From contig CAOJNR010000005.1 in the NCBI GenBank assembly GCA_948439925.1, forward strand, positions 1 to 14,733: a stretch of 14,733 nucleotides of DNA, written 5' to 3'. Below, in pieces: positions 1-5,813 of this stretch. The DNA is from an uncultured Clostridia bacterium (GTDB taxonomy: Bacteria; Bacillota; Clostridia; Christensenellales; UBA1242). Within the stretch, counting starts at the first letter, position 1. The number at the start of each line of letters is the position of its first letter. The translations under genes and the position numbers were made by a program. The notes under the pieces are model-generated. The model had not been told where the DNA came from and did not search any database. It saw only the letters and a list, made by a program, of their open reading frames with translations.

Positions 1-479
1 AGTTCGAGGCTTGTGAGTTTATAGGCGAAACCGCGAATAATAATTGGCTCGAAGATTGTGATTGATGCGTAGAGGAAAAGCACTGCAATCACCACATCTG
101 AAACAATGATTGCTGGATGCACTCCACCAAGCACTGAAAAAACAATGGCTGAAACTTGACTGAGAACAGCGTAAATGCCAAGCTCCCACTTTTTCATATT
201 CTTTTTGGTGACGATATGTATGTAATATGGCAGTGCCAGCATAACGCACACAACCACCGCATTGATTGCACTTTCAAATGTGCAACTTTTGGCGATGGCG
301 GAAATGATATACGCAGGACAAAGAAGCCAAACTTTTTGATTCGCCCACGCAAGCGCAAAAAGCATAGCGTATGCAAAAGGATAGACATAACCACCCACGC
401 TTGCATATTGCAAAACAAAAAAGAGCGCACAAAACAAGATGAACATCAGAAGATGATAGACTTTGTTATTAATTCTCAT
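1..479 (-). CDS. Polytopic membrane protein, N-terminal part (possible SpoIIE N-terminal domain)
   Basis: This open frame starts at an ATG (477-479 on the minus strand) and runs without a stop for 159 codons off the left edge. A GGAG ribosome site lies 8 nt upstream of the start. The protein is very hydrophobic, with about six likely membrane segments near residues 8-27, 30-46, 50-64, 70-90, 100-120 and 123-147, separated by short loops such as TKKNMKKWE. The segment GGYVYPFAYAMLFALAW recalls the first helices of the SpoIIE membrane domain, and the nearby CwlD-like amidase gives a weak sporulation context. The PP2C phosphatase domain that would settle this lies outside the window. It could be any other multi-span membrane protein. 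I am sure of the gene but not of its name; the competing frames on either strand here give improbable proteins. Confidence 0.75.
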   Translation of the reverse strand, partial: MRINNKVYHLLMFILFCALFFVLQYASVGGYVYPFAYAMLFALAWANQKVWLLCPAYIISAIAKSCTFESAINAVVVCVMLALPYYIHIVTKKNMKKWELGIYAVLSQVSAIVFSVLGGVHPAIIVSDVVIAVLFLYASITIFEPIIIRGFAYKLTSLE

Positions 480-507
480 ATCTTTTCTCCAATTTTTTGA
501 TATAAAA

Positions 508-513
508 ATTATA
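508..513 (-). promoter_or_regulatory. Possible -10 box for the left-edge membrane protein
   Basis: The minus strand reads TATAAT here, about 28 nt upstream of the start at 479. No good -35 hexamer lies 16-18 nt further up, because that stretch is the T-tract of the gmk terminator. The promoter may depend on an activator or another sigma factor, or the match may be chance. Confidence 0.35.
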
Positions 514-520
514 CAATGGC

Positions 521-561
521 AAAAAAAATCAGCCTAAGAGAAATTTGTCCCCTTTTGCTGA
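521..561 (-). terminator. Rho-independent terminator of gmk
   Basis: On the minus strand a two-part stem (TCAGC/GCTGA outside, AAGGGGA/TTCTCTT inside with two G-U pairs, 5-nt loop) is followed by eight T. It lies 24 nt past the gmk stop codon and separates gmk from the membrane protein gene. Confidence 0.8.
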
Positions 562-584
562 ATTAAACGCCATTTTGGCAGAAA

Positions 585-1142
585 TTATTGTTTTTTCGTT
601 TTTTCAATTAAAGCAGATATTTCTGCAACTGTTTCATCAAGATTGATGTTATTGATCACATAGTCATATTCGCCAATATGTTCCCTCTCCATTCTGGCAC
701 GAGATATTCTGACTTTCGCTCTCTCTTCGCTTTCTCCTCTTCCAAGAAGCCTTTCCATAATCACTTCATCTGGTGCATCCAAAAAGATTGAAACATATTT
801 ACCTTTTCCATTCATGAAATTTCTTAGGCGAACATTTCCAAAAACATCAATATCCCTGATAAAATTTATCTCTTCTTTTTTCAAAATGTCATCAAGGCTT
901 TTGAAAAGCACTCCATAAAAGTTACCATGCACCTCTTGTGTTTCAAAAAACTCGCCGTTGGCTTTACGCTTGTTAAATTCTTCCTCATCCATGAAAATGT
1001 AAGGCTCTCCAACTTTTTCAAAAGGCCTTTTCTCTCTCGTCGTTCCAGACGGAAAATATTTGAAACTTTCGCTTTCCTGCATAAGCCTGTTTATAACCGT
1101 ATTCTTGCCAACTCCACTGACACCTGAAATAAGAATAAGCAT
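585..1142 (-). CDS. gmk: Guanylate kinase (GMP kinase), divergent short form
   Basis: Cytoplasmic enzyme that phosphorylates GMP (and dGMP) to the diphosphate with ATP. The 185-residue protein has the P-loop GVSGVGKNT (residues 7-15), the GMP-binding stretch SGTTREKRP, the pair GEFFETQEVHGNFYG, the core motif IRDIDVFGN (usual form EIDVQG), the lid RLLGRGESEE and the C-terminal YDYVINNINLDE. Firmicute enzymes are usually a little over 200 residues, so this one is short at both ends. The P-loop has N where the family usually has S, T or G before the last T. The start is an ATG with a strong GGAGGGG site. The usual gmk neighbours (yicC/rpoZ type) are absent, so a second gmk elsewhere in the genome is possible. 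The amidase gene lies 63 bp upstream on the same strand, with a separate promoter in the gap. Confidence 0.88.
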   Translation of the reverse strand: MLILISGVSGVGKNTVINRLMQESESFKYFPSGTTREKRPFEKVGEPYIFMDEEEFNKRKANGEFFETQEVHGNFYGVLFKSLDDILKKEEINFIRDIDVFGNVRLRNFMNGKGKYVSIFLDAPDEVIMERLLGRGESEERAKVRISRARMEREHIGEYDYVINNINLDETVAEISALIEKTKKQ

Positions 1143-1162
1143 ATTCCCCTCCGTATGAATTG

Positions 1163-1191
1163 ATTATAGCCAAAATCTTAAACTAAGTCCA
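1163..1191 (-). promoter_or_regulatory. gmk promoter
   Basis: The minus strand shows TGGACT (1186-1191), a 17-bp spacer and a perfect TATAAT (1163-1168), 21 nt upstream of the gmk ATG. It sits in the gap after the amidase gene, so gmk may be transcribed both alone and by read-through. Confidence 0.6.
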
Positions 1192-1205
1192 GCAAATTTC
1201 GGCAT

Positions 1206-1919
1206 TTACTCATTTGTTTCGTTCATGGAAAAATAGTCAATCACCCCTACAAGAATTGAATAGCACATCTTTTTTTGATACTCTTTGTCGCAAAGGAGTT
1301 TTTCTTCCTTGGCATTGGATAAAAACCCACACTCCACAAGCACTCCTGCTTTCTCATGGCAGTTGAGAACATAATAGTCACCCACACTTACCGTCTTTCT
1401 TGCTGACTCAAAATCGCGACAAAGTGAAGTCTGAATGCTTTTGGCAAGACTAAAACCCTTTTCATTGCCAGCGCCATAGAAAACATAAGCGCCATGCGCA
1501 GATGACAGAGCAAAACTGTTCATGTGAATGCTGATAACCGCATCCGCACCACTTCTGTCAATTATCTCTTTTCGCTTTTCCATTTCACTTCGCTTTTTGT
1601 TTGTTGCAGTTGGCGAGTATAGTCCGTTCATATCACTTCTCGTCATAACAACCCCAAAACCAAAACTTTGGCACATATCACGAAGTGTCAAAGCAAACTC
1701 CAAATTCAGCTGACTTTCACTCACGCCTGTAACCTTACCTTCCGCACCGCCGTCACGCCCGCCATGCCCGGCATCAATGCAAATTGTAAACTCTGGCTTT
1801 GGATAGCTTGCTGGTCTTATCAAAACGCTCGCCAGCACCACACTCGCCACCAGCGCTAAACATAATAAAACAGCAAGGATTGATTTCTTTTTTAAAGTTA
1901 GAAATTTGATACTTTTCAT
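1206..1919 (-). CDS. cwlD: N-acetylmuramoyl-L-alanine amidase, CwlD-like (Amidase_3)
   Basis: Zinc-dependent hydrolase that cuts the amide bond between muramic acid and the stem peptide. In spore formers CwlD acts with PdaA to make muramic delta-lactam in the spore cortex. The 237-residue protein, the same length as Bacillus CwlD, has a basic N-terminus, one membrane anchor or signal segment (residues 14-34) and one Amidase_3 domain. Zinc ligands and the catalytic Glu are visible: H52 in DAGHGG, E68 in GVSESQLNL, H132 in SIHMN and E196 in VLVECGFLSN. I chose the ATG at 1919; a TTG at 1949 would add ten residues but lies inside the likely -10 box. Neither start has a clear ribosome site. There are no SH3, SPOR or LysM binding domains. 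The amidase fold is certain; the sporulation role is inferred from length and architecture. Confidence 0.85.
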   Translation of the reverse strand: MKSIKFLTLKKKSILAVLLCLALVASVVLASVLIRPASYPKPEFTICIDAGHGGRDGGAEGKVTGVSESQLNLEFALTLRDMCQSFGFGVVMTRSDMNGLYSPTATNKKRSEMEKRKEIIDRSGADAVISIHMNSFALSSAHGAYVFYGAGNEKGFSLAKSIQTSLCRDFESARKTVSVGDYYVLNCHEKAGVLVECGFLSNAKEEKLLCDKEYQKKMCYSILVGVIDYFSMNETNE

Positions 1920-1948
1920 ATAAAATATCTTATTTGACAAATATTGCA

Positions 1949-1954
1949 ATTATA
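1949..1954 (-). promoter_or_regulatory. Extended -10 of the amidase promoter
   Basis: The minus strand reads TGTTATAAT, a TGn-extended perfect -10, placing the transcript start near 1942 with a short leader of about 23 nt before the ATG at 1919. The -35 is weak, which is usual for extended -10 promoters. It is divergent from the promoter at 1994-2022. Confidence 0.5.
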
Positions 1955-1993
1955 ACATAAAGTTTTAACAGTTAATTTTTTCTTAATTACAAT

Positions 1994-2022
1994 TTGACTT
2001 TAAATTAATTTTTAAGTAAAAT
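1994..2022 (+). promoter_or_regulatory. Promoter of the 2052-2636 gene
   Basis: TTGACT (1994-1999), 17-bp spacer, TAAAAT (2017-2022), followed by the ribosome site AGGAGA at 2041-2046 just upstream of the ATG. Confidence 0.75.
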
Positions 2023-2051
2023 AAAACAAATATATGTTTTAGGAGATTTAA

Positions 2052-2636
2052 ATGTTAGAAATGATTAGTGGTTGTAATATAAACAAAAACGATCAACTTT
2101 TTGAGCAATATCAGATAGATATAAACGGAATTACTGCGAATGTCAATGCTAGCAAGATTGAAAAACTGCTTAAAGAGTTTATATCAATTCAATCTGAAAG
2201 ATTGTTTTTTATTTTGGAAGTTCCATTGAATGCACAAAAAGAAACTCGCTCTAATAACACTTCTTCATTTCGCCATGAAGTGTATTACATAGATAGACTA
2301 AGCAAACACGAAATCTTAATGTTATTGAATAAATATGGCGAACTTCTCATTCATGATGGAATTTCAAATTTTGGCTTTGGGGTTCATGATAGCTCTGATG
2401 AAATAATGTGCTATAAATATAATGAAATACAGCTTTGGACAAAGGAACCCCAAAAATATATTAAACTTTTTTCAAAGATGAACATCCCTATGGCAGAGCA
2501 TTGCAAAACAGCATGGGAAACTTTTGATATAAACAATCCCGGGGATTCTTGGGCAATTACAATAAACGATAAAAATATATATGATTTGATAGATTCGCTC
2601 AAAGATTGGGGGTTATATTTAGCTGAAATAAGATAA
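2052..2636 (+). CDS. Orphan cytoplasmic protein of unknown function
   Basis: A 194-residue soluble protein with no signal peptide or membrane segment. I do not recognise a named family with certainty. Its most distinctive part is the second half: YYIDRLSKHEILMLL (about residues 78-92), a glycine- and aromatic-rich stretch ISNFGFGVHD, LWTKEPQKYIKLF, and a C-terminal block WETFDINNPGDSWAI followed by a helix ending in WGLYLAEIR. The general look, small and acidic with conserved Trp/Gly near the C-terminus, resembles immunity proteins of polymorphic toxin systems, but no toxin gene is adjacent, so that is a guess. The gene is self-contained, with its own strong promoter, an AGGAGA ribosome site 5 nt before the ATG and its own terminator. 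Codon use is A/T-rich, slightly more so than in pflB. Confidence 0.8.
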   Translation: MLEMISGCNINKNDQLFEQYQIDINGITANVNASKIEKLLKEFISIQSERLFFILEVPLNAQKETRSNNTSSFRHEVYYIDRLSKHEILMLLNKYGELLIHDGISNFGFGVHDSSDEIMCYKYNEIQLWTKEPQKYIKLFSKMNIPMAEHCKTAWETFDINNPGDSWAITINDKNIYDLIDSLKDWGLYLAEIR

Positions 2637-2654
2637 ATTAATAGACTGTATTAT

Positions 2655-2683
2655 AAAAGCATATCACTTCGATATGCTTTTTT
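2655..2683 (+). terminator. Rho-independent terminator
   Basis: Stem AAAAGCATATC/GATATGCTTTT with loop ACTTC, running into a T-tract (2678-2683). It ends the orphan gene upstream. Its core CATATCA..GATATG is shared with the terminator at 3400-3428. Confidence 0.85.
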
Positions 2684-2734
2684 GATAATTATTTAAAAAC
2701 TTTTACAAATAATAATTATTTTTACAAAAATCAT

Positions 2735-2763
2735 TTGACTTAACTTAATTTAAAAACTATAAT
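2735..2763 (+). promoter_or_regulatory. Lipoprotein promoter
   Basis: TTGACT (2735-2740), 17-bp spacer, perfect TATAAT (2758-2763). The ribosome site AAAAGGAG ends 5 nt before the ATG at 2786. Confidence 0.8.
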
Positions 2764-2785
2764 TGAATTAAGAAAAGGAGCACAT

Positions 2786-3394
2786 ATGAAAAGAATTTTT
2801 AAAAGATTTGGCGCAATTATGGCATGTTTTTGTTTTATTATTGGTGGAGCGTTTGCTCTCACCGCTTGTGGAGAACAATTCATTGAAGAAAGAGAATATC
2901 AACTTGTAACCATGGAAATTATAAAAGACAAAAACTTTGATAGAGGTTACACTGATAAATTGTTTTGGGGAGATATTTTGTTGAGCAAATGCACAGTTGA
3001 TGTTGGAAGAAAGACAACAACTCTCACTTTTGACGACTCCGAACTCACCAACATTGTTGCAAGTTTTAGCTTTAATGTATACACAGGCTCAAATGTTTAT
3101 CCAGCATATCAATACACTTCTTGCAGTATTAAGGTGTATGACAAAAATGTTAACGAAATGACTGAGGAAGAAATCGAAGCTTTGGAAGATGTCGTTATAC
3201 CCCAACAAGTAGGCGCGATTTCTTATTCAAGAACTGACATTGTCCGACAGTTGTTACAACTTAAAAGTGACTTTGAAAATTATAAATCCAGCCTCCAAAT
3301 TGTCACACAAAACAAAAGTTTCACTTGTCATATGGTTAGATATGACGAAGGAAATAAAAAACTTATAAGCATGTCAATAATTTATGGTTACTAA
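2786..3394 (+). CDS. Secreted lipoprotein of unknown function
   Basis: A 202-residue protein with a classical lipoprotein signal: basic MKRIFKRF, a hydrophobic stretch (residues 9-24) and the lipobox LTAC with the lipidated Cys at 28. The mature part should be anchored to the outer face of the membrane. It has no recognisable catalytic motif. The mature chain alternates beta-prone segments (for example TTTLTFDDSELTNIVASFSFNVYTG) with an acidic helix (EMTEEEIEALEDV) and another helix near residues 152-166, and ends in a beta strand (LISMSIIYGY). It might be a lineage-specific lipoprotein. It is monocistronic between a consensus promoter and a strong terminator. A second lipoprotein begins at 14500 but shows no obvious similarity in the part visible. 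Confidence 0.85.
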   Translation: MKRIFKRFGAIMACFCFIIGGAFALTACGEQFIEEREYQLVTMEIIKDKNFDRGYTDKLFWGDILLSKCTVDVGRKTTTLTFDDSELTNIVASFSFNVYTGSNVYPAYQYTSCSIKVYDKNVNEMTEEEIEALEDVVIPQQVGAISYSRTDIVRQLLQLKSDFENYKSSLQIVTQNKSFTCHMVRYDEGNKKLISMSIIYGY

Positions 3395-3399
3395 GTATC

Positions 3400-3428
3400 A
3401 AAACATATCACATTGATATGTTTTTTTT
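3400..3428 (+). terminator. Rho-independent terminator of the lipoprotein gene
   Basis: Stem AAAACATATC/GATATGTTTT, loop ACATT, then eight T (3421-3428). It begins 6 nt after the stop codon and sits directly before the DnaA-box array. Confidence 0.9.
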
Positions 3429-3437
3429 CTTTTGCAC

Positions 3438-3542
3438 TTATCCACATTATATCCACAAAATTTGGCTTGAATTCCACATTCTATGGCAAGTTATCCACAG
3501 CCAATCCCTGAGTTATCCACATTTTTGAACCAGTTATCCACA
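3438..3542 (+). promoter_or_regulatory. DnaA-box array (phased TTATCCACA repeats)
   Basis: Four exact copies of the DnaA box TTATCCACA lie at 3438-3446, 3491-3499, 3513-3521 and 3534-3542. An 8/9 copy (ATATCCACA) is at 3449-3457 and a weak one (AATTCCACA, 6/9) at 3470-3478. All face the same way, and successive start-to-start distances are 11, 21, 21, 22 and 21 bp, one or two helical turns, so all sites lie on one face of the helix. DnaA is the replication initiator; such clusters form origins, DnaA-titration sites or DnaA-controlled promoters. The array fills the gap between a terminator and the promoter at 3596-3624. No dnaA, dnaN, rpmH or gidA gene is in the window, so its role is open. 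Confidence 0.85.
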
Positions 3543-3595
3543 TAACTTTAAGCCATTTTAAACACAAAACAACTTTTTACCGAAATCAAAATCGC

Positions 3596-3624
3596 TTGAC
3601 AAAACTGTTCAAAAGTTTGATAAT
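3596..3624 (+). promoter_or_regulatory. Promoter of the SH3-like protein gene, probably leaderless
   Basis: Perfect -35 TTGACA (3596-3601), 17-bp spacer, -10 GATAAT (3619-3624). Only 6 nt separate the -10 from the ATG at 3631, so transcription should begin at or next to the start codon. No Shine-Dalgarno sequence is present. The DnaA-box array ends 53 bp upstream. Confidence 0.75.
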
Positions 3625-3630
3625 TAAGTT

Positions 3631-4245
3631 ATGAAATTTCTTTTATGCGCAATCTTTGCTTTAATATCATTCGCCTCACCACTTCCTGCTGGCGAAACTT
3701 TGTCTGTTATTTCATCAGTTTGCGCGGTTTATGAAACAGCTGATTTTTCCTCCCCTGCACTTGATTCTGATGGCAAAGAAATTCTTTTTCACCATGGCGA
3801 TAAACTGACTTTTATTGCTGAGGAAGGCGACTTTTTTCAGATTGAAAGCGGTGAAGTGAAAGGCTATGTTTTCAAGTTTTACCTAACTTCAAACAAAAAT
3901 GGGCAAGACGTTTATCCTGTTTTTAATGGCTCAGTGATTGCAAGCGAAAGCAATATTTTCAATATTGACGGCACTGAATCTGGGCACAAAGCAAAGCTTG
4001 GACAAGAGGTTTTTATCTATGGCGGATTTGATGGCAAAAAGGAAATGACGGAAATTGCAATCGTGCTGGAAGATGGGTCACTGTTCTATGGACTTATTTC
4101 AACCAAGGACATCAAAGCCAATGGCATAAGTGGTGCATTGATCACCTCAATCACAATTATTATTGCACTTGTGACAATCATTTTGGCAGTGGTATTTATC
4201 AAAAAAAGCAAGACCAAAAAAGAGAAAAAACAGACGAGTACTTAG
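3631..4245 (+). CDS. Secreted, C-terminally membrane-anchored SH3-like protein
   Basis: A 204-residue protein with a signal peptide (residues 1-21, basic MKF, hydrophobic core, cleavage near PAG), an extracellular part and a C-terminal membrane helix (about residues 168-192) followed by the Lys-rich tail KKSKTKKEKKQTST, giving a type I topology. The extracellular part looks like two SH3-like beta modules. The first, about residues 28-88, runs from VCAVYETADFSSPAL through HHGDKLTFIAEEGDFFQIESG to GYVFKFYL; the second is about residues 93-165. Bacterial SH3 modules commonly bind cell wall. The start is chosen because the promoter places the transcript start on this ATG. The gene directly follows the DnaA-box array, so it is the first candidate for DnaA-linked control. 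I see no enzyme domain. Family assignment is by pattern only. Confidence 0.8.
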   Translation: MKFLLCAIFALISFASPLPAGETLSVISSVCAVYETADFSSPALDSDGKEILFHHGDKLTFIAEEGDFFQIESGEVKGYVFKFYLTSNKNGQDVYPVFNGSVIASESNIFNIDGTESGHKAKLGQEVFIYGGFDGKKEMTEIAIVLEDGSLFYGLISTKDIKANGISGALITSITIIIALVTIILAVVFIKKSKTKKEKKQTST

Positions 4246-4327
4246 CATCCAAAATGAAATTTTGACGATTTTAAATTAAGATTTTAACCAAGTTTTTATC
4301 ACAAGCCAAAAAAAATGGCAGTAAACA

Positions 4328-4356
4328 TTGAAATTCAAAACTCTCCTTTGTAAAAT
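4328..4356 (+). promoter_or_regulatory. Promoter nested in an inverted repeat
   Basis: TTGAAA (4328-4333), 17-bp spacer, TAAAAT (4351-4356). The -10 lies in the loop of the inverted repeat at 4343-4369. The predicted transcript start near 4362-4363 gives a short leader that begins at the Shine-Dalgarno sequence. Confidence 0.55.
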
Positions 4357-4375
4357 GTGTGCAAAGGAGTTTTTT
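4343..4375 (+). terminator. Inverted repeat covering the ribosome site, with T-tract
   Basis: Perfect 8-bp arms CTCCTTTG (4343-4350) and CAAAGGAG (4362-4369) around an 11-nt loop, followed by six T. The right arm is the Shine-Dalgarno sequence of the gene at 4376. In read-through RNA from the upstream gene it could end transcription or hide the ribosome site. RNA started from the nested promoter would lack the left arm. Confidence 0.55.
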
Positions 4376-5743
4376 ATGCAAAGTTTAGATATGATTTCAA
4401 GCGCTATTGAGCAAATTGAAAAGGAATTTTGGCATCTTGTCAAAAAGGAATTGCCTGCTCTCAAAGCAGAGATTATAGCAAGCATTGGTGGGATCGATAT
4501 AACCAAAAAGCTGACAGAGCTTGCCGAGAAAATTAAGGATGCACACGACAAGATTGTGAATGCTTTCGACAGGTTAAGTGCTGTGGAAGAACAGACAAGC
4601 TCTAATACTACTACTATTAACAACCACTCACAAGAGCTTAAAGATATCTCTCTCAGCGTGACGCAAGCGATGAACGACATCGAAAGTTTGAAAGTTTTTG
4701 TCAATGAGAACAAAACCGCCATTGCGTCACATACCAAAAGCATTTCAACTTTGACAGCTGGTCAGGAAGAACTTGGAAACGACGTGTCAAGTCTTTCATC
4801 ACTTCTCACTTCAACCCGAGATTCCCTCAACACAACCAACCAAAATGTGACCAACAATGCCAGCAATATAGACAAAAACACAAAGGCAATTTCCGACCTT
4901 GACACCCTCCTCGACTCAACCCGTGCCAGCATGACAGCCATCAGCCAAAAAGCCACTGCGAACGCCGAAGCTATTGACACACTGGAAAGTTCAGTTTCTT
5001 CTCTTTCAACCACCCTTGACTCGACACGAGCAAGCATGACCGCGATAAGCCAAAAGGTCAATGGCTTTTCAGATTCCATTGACAACATCAACTCAAAGTT
5101 TGGTGACATCGAAAAAACTTTCAATGATGTCAAAGACATTCCATCAGAATTTGGCGCAATGAAAACTTCAATGAGCTCTTTGGAAAGCACTGTTGATTCC
5201 ACTCGTGCAAGCCTTACAGCCATAAATCAAAAAGTCAACAGCTATTCGTCAAGCATCGAATCAATCACCGAACAAAACTCGGCAAACGCAACAAAACTTT
5301 CTCAGCTCGAAAGCAAGATTTCAAGCCTAACAACCTCTGTCAACAATCTTATTAACTACGATCTTCTCTATGACAAAGACAGCACGGATGAAAACATCAA
5401 CCATGGCTTCACAAGCGGACTTGGCGGGACTGATACCCTTCCATTCAAATTCAATGACTATAAATACCTCCGCGTGTTTGCCGTCGTCAATGGCGTGGAA
5501 GGCCTTATAGATATGCCACTTGCCAACCGTTTCCGAACTGACTACACAATCGTGACTGCCAATATGATGTGCACAGCGTTTGCATTTTTCAAAGTTTCCG
5601 TTGTGCCAACTATATCCAAAGTTCAGCCAACCTACACAGGTATTTACACGTGGGACAATTCCACATCAGCCTTTAAACAAACTTTCCGAGGAATCGACCG
5701 AACCAAATCCTACATCCACCGAATTGAAGCTTATAGAAGCTAA
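4376..5743 (+). CDS. Phage tail-fibre-like coiled-coil protein (orphan)
   Basis: A 455-residue protein without signal peptide or membrane segment. Residues 1-325 are almost entirely helical, rich in S, T, N, I and L with heptad-like spacing, and carry a repeated motif STRASMTAISQKV (residues 146, 181, 216 and 275). The C-terminal 129 residues (from about 327, NYDLLYDKDSTDE) are a beta-rich, Gly- and aromatic-rich domain ending YIHRIEAYRS. A long trimeric-type coiled coil followed by a small beta head is the plan of phage tail fibres and receptor-binding proteins, and the head resembles tail-fibre C-termini of Clostridia phages. No other phage gene is nearby. The ATG at 4376 is preceded 6 nt upstream by AAAGGAG; a TTG at 4328 is in frame but lies in the -35 box. 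No clear terminator follows. Function on the cell is unknown. Confidence 0.75.
   Translation: MQSLDMISSAIEQIEKEFWHLVKKELPALKAEIIASIGGIDITKKLTELAEKIKDAHDKIVNAFDRLSAVEEQTSSNTTTINNHSQELKDISLSVTQAMNDIESLKVFVNENKTAIASHTKSISTLTAGQEELGNDVSSLSSLLTSTRDSLNTTNQNVTNNASNIDKNTKAISDLDTLLDSTRASMTAISQKATANAEAIDTLESSVSSLSTTLDSTRASMTAISQKVNGFSDSIDNINSKFGDIEKTFNDVKDIPSEFGAMKTSMSSLESTVDSTRASLTAINQKVNSYSSSIESITEQNSANATKLSQLESKISSLTTSVNNLINYDLLYDKDSTDENINHGFTSGLGGTDTLPFKFNDYKYLRVFAVVNGVEGLIDMPLANRFRTDYTIVTANMMCTAFAFFKVSVVPTISKVQPTYTGIYTWDNSTSAFKQTFRGIDRTKSYIHRIEAYRS
4811..5302 (+). repeat. Intragenic coiled-coil repeats
   Basis: Four copies of a unit beginning STR[AD]S start at 4811, 4916, 5021 and 5198. The first two intervals are exactly 105 bp, that is 35 residues or five heptads; the third is 177 bp (59 residues), with a proline break (DIPSEFG) in the longer unit. 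Copies 2 to 4 are nearly identical as protein (STRAS[ML]TAI[SN]QK) but differ at many third codon positions, so these are old duplications kept by selection. Confidence 0.8.
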
Positions 5744-5779
5744 AATCGCCATCAAAGAAATTTACCTTTTAATTCCATT

Positions 5780-5807
5780 TTGTTTAATTTTAAAATTGTG
5801 CTAAAAT
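5780..5807 (+). promoter_or_regulatory. Promoter of the Smr-domain gene, probably leaderless
   Basis: Extended -10 TGCTAAAAT (hexamer TAAAAT at 5802-5807) with a possible -35 TTGTTT (5780-5785) at a 16-bp spacer. The -10 ends 6 nt before the ATG at 5814, and no Shine-Dalgarno sequence is present, the same geometry as at 3596-3631. Confidence 0.6.
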
Positions 5808-5813
5808 ATAGCC

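Noticed and set aside
156..500. Plus-strand 114-codon frame and two minus-strand frames near the left edge
   Set aside because: They are Cys-, His- and Arg-rich with no domain look and overlap the well-formed membrane protein frame on the minus strand with a ribosome site.
1920..1949. TTG start adding ten residues to the amidase
   Set aside because: It lies inside the likely -10 box (1949-1954), lacks a ribosome site, and the ATG at 1919 gives the normal CwlD length and a standard signal segment.
3438..3542. Calling this the chromosomal oriC outright
   Set aside because: No dnaA, dnaN, gidA or rpmH lies nearby, no clear DnaA-trio or unwinding element was found, and strand bias does not switch exactly here. 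The array is reported as real but its role is left open.
4328..4375. TTG start adding 16 residues to the tail-fibre-like protein
   Set aside because: This TTG is part of the likely -35 hexamer, and the ATG at 4376 has AAAGGAG at ideal distance.
4376..5743. Prophage
   Set aside because: No integrase, terminase, capsid, portal, holin or attachment site is in the window; the neighbours are ordinary bacterial genes.
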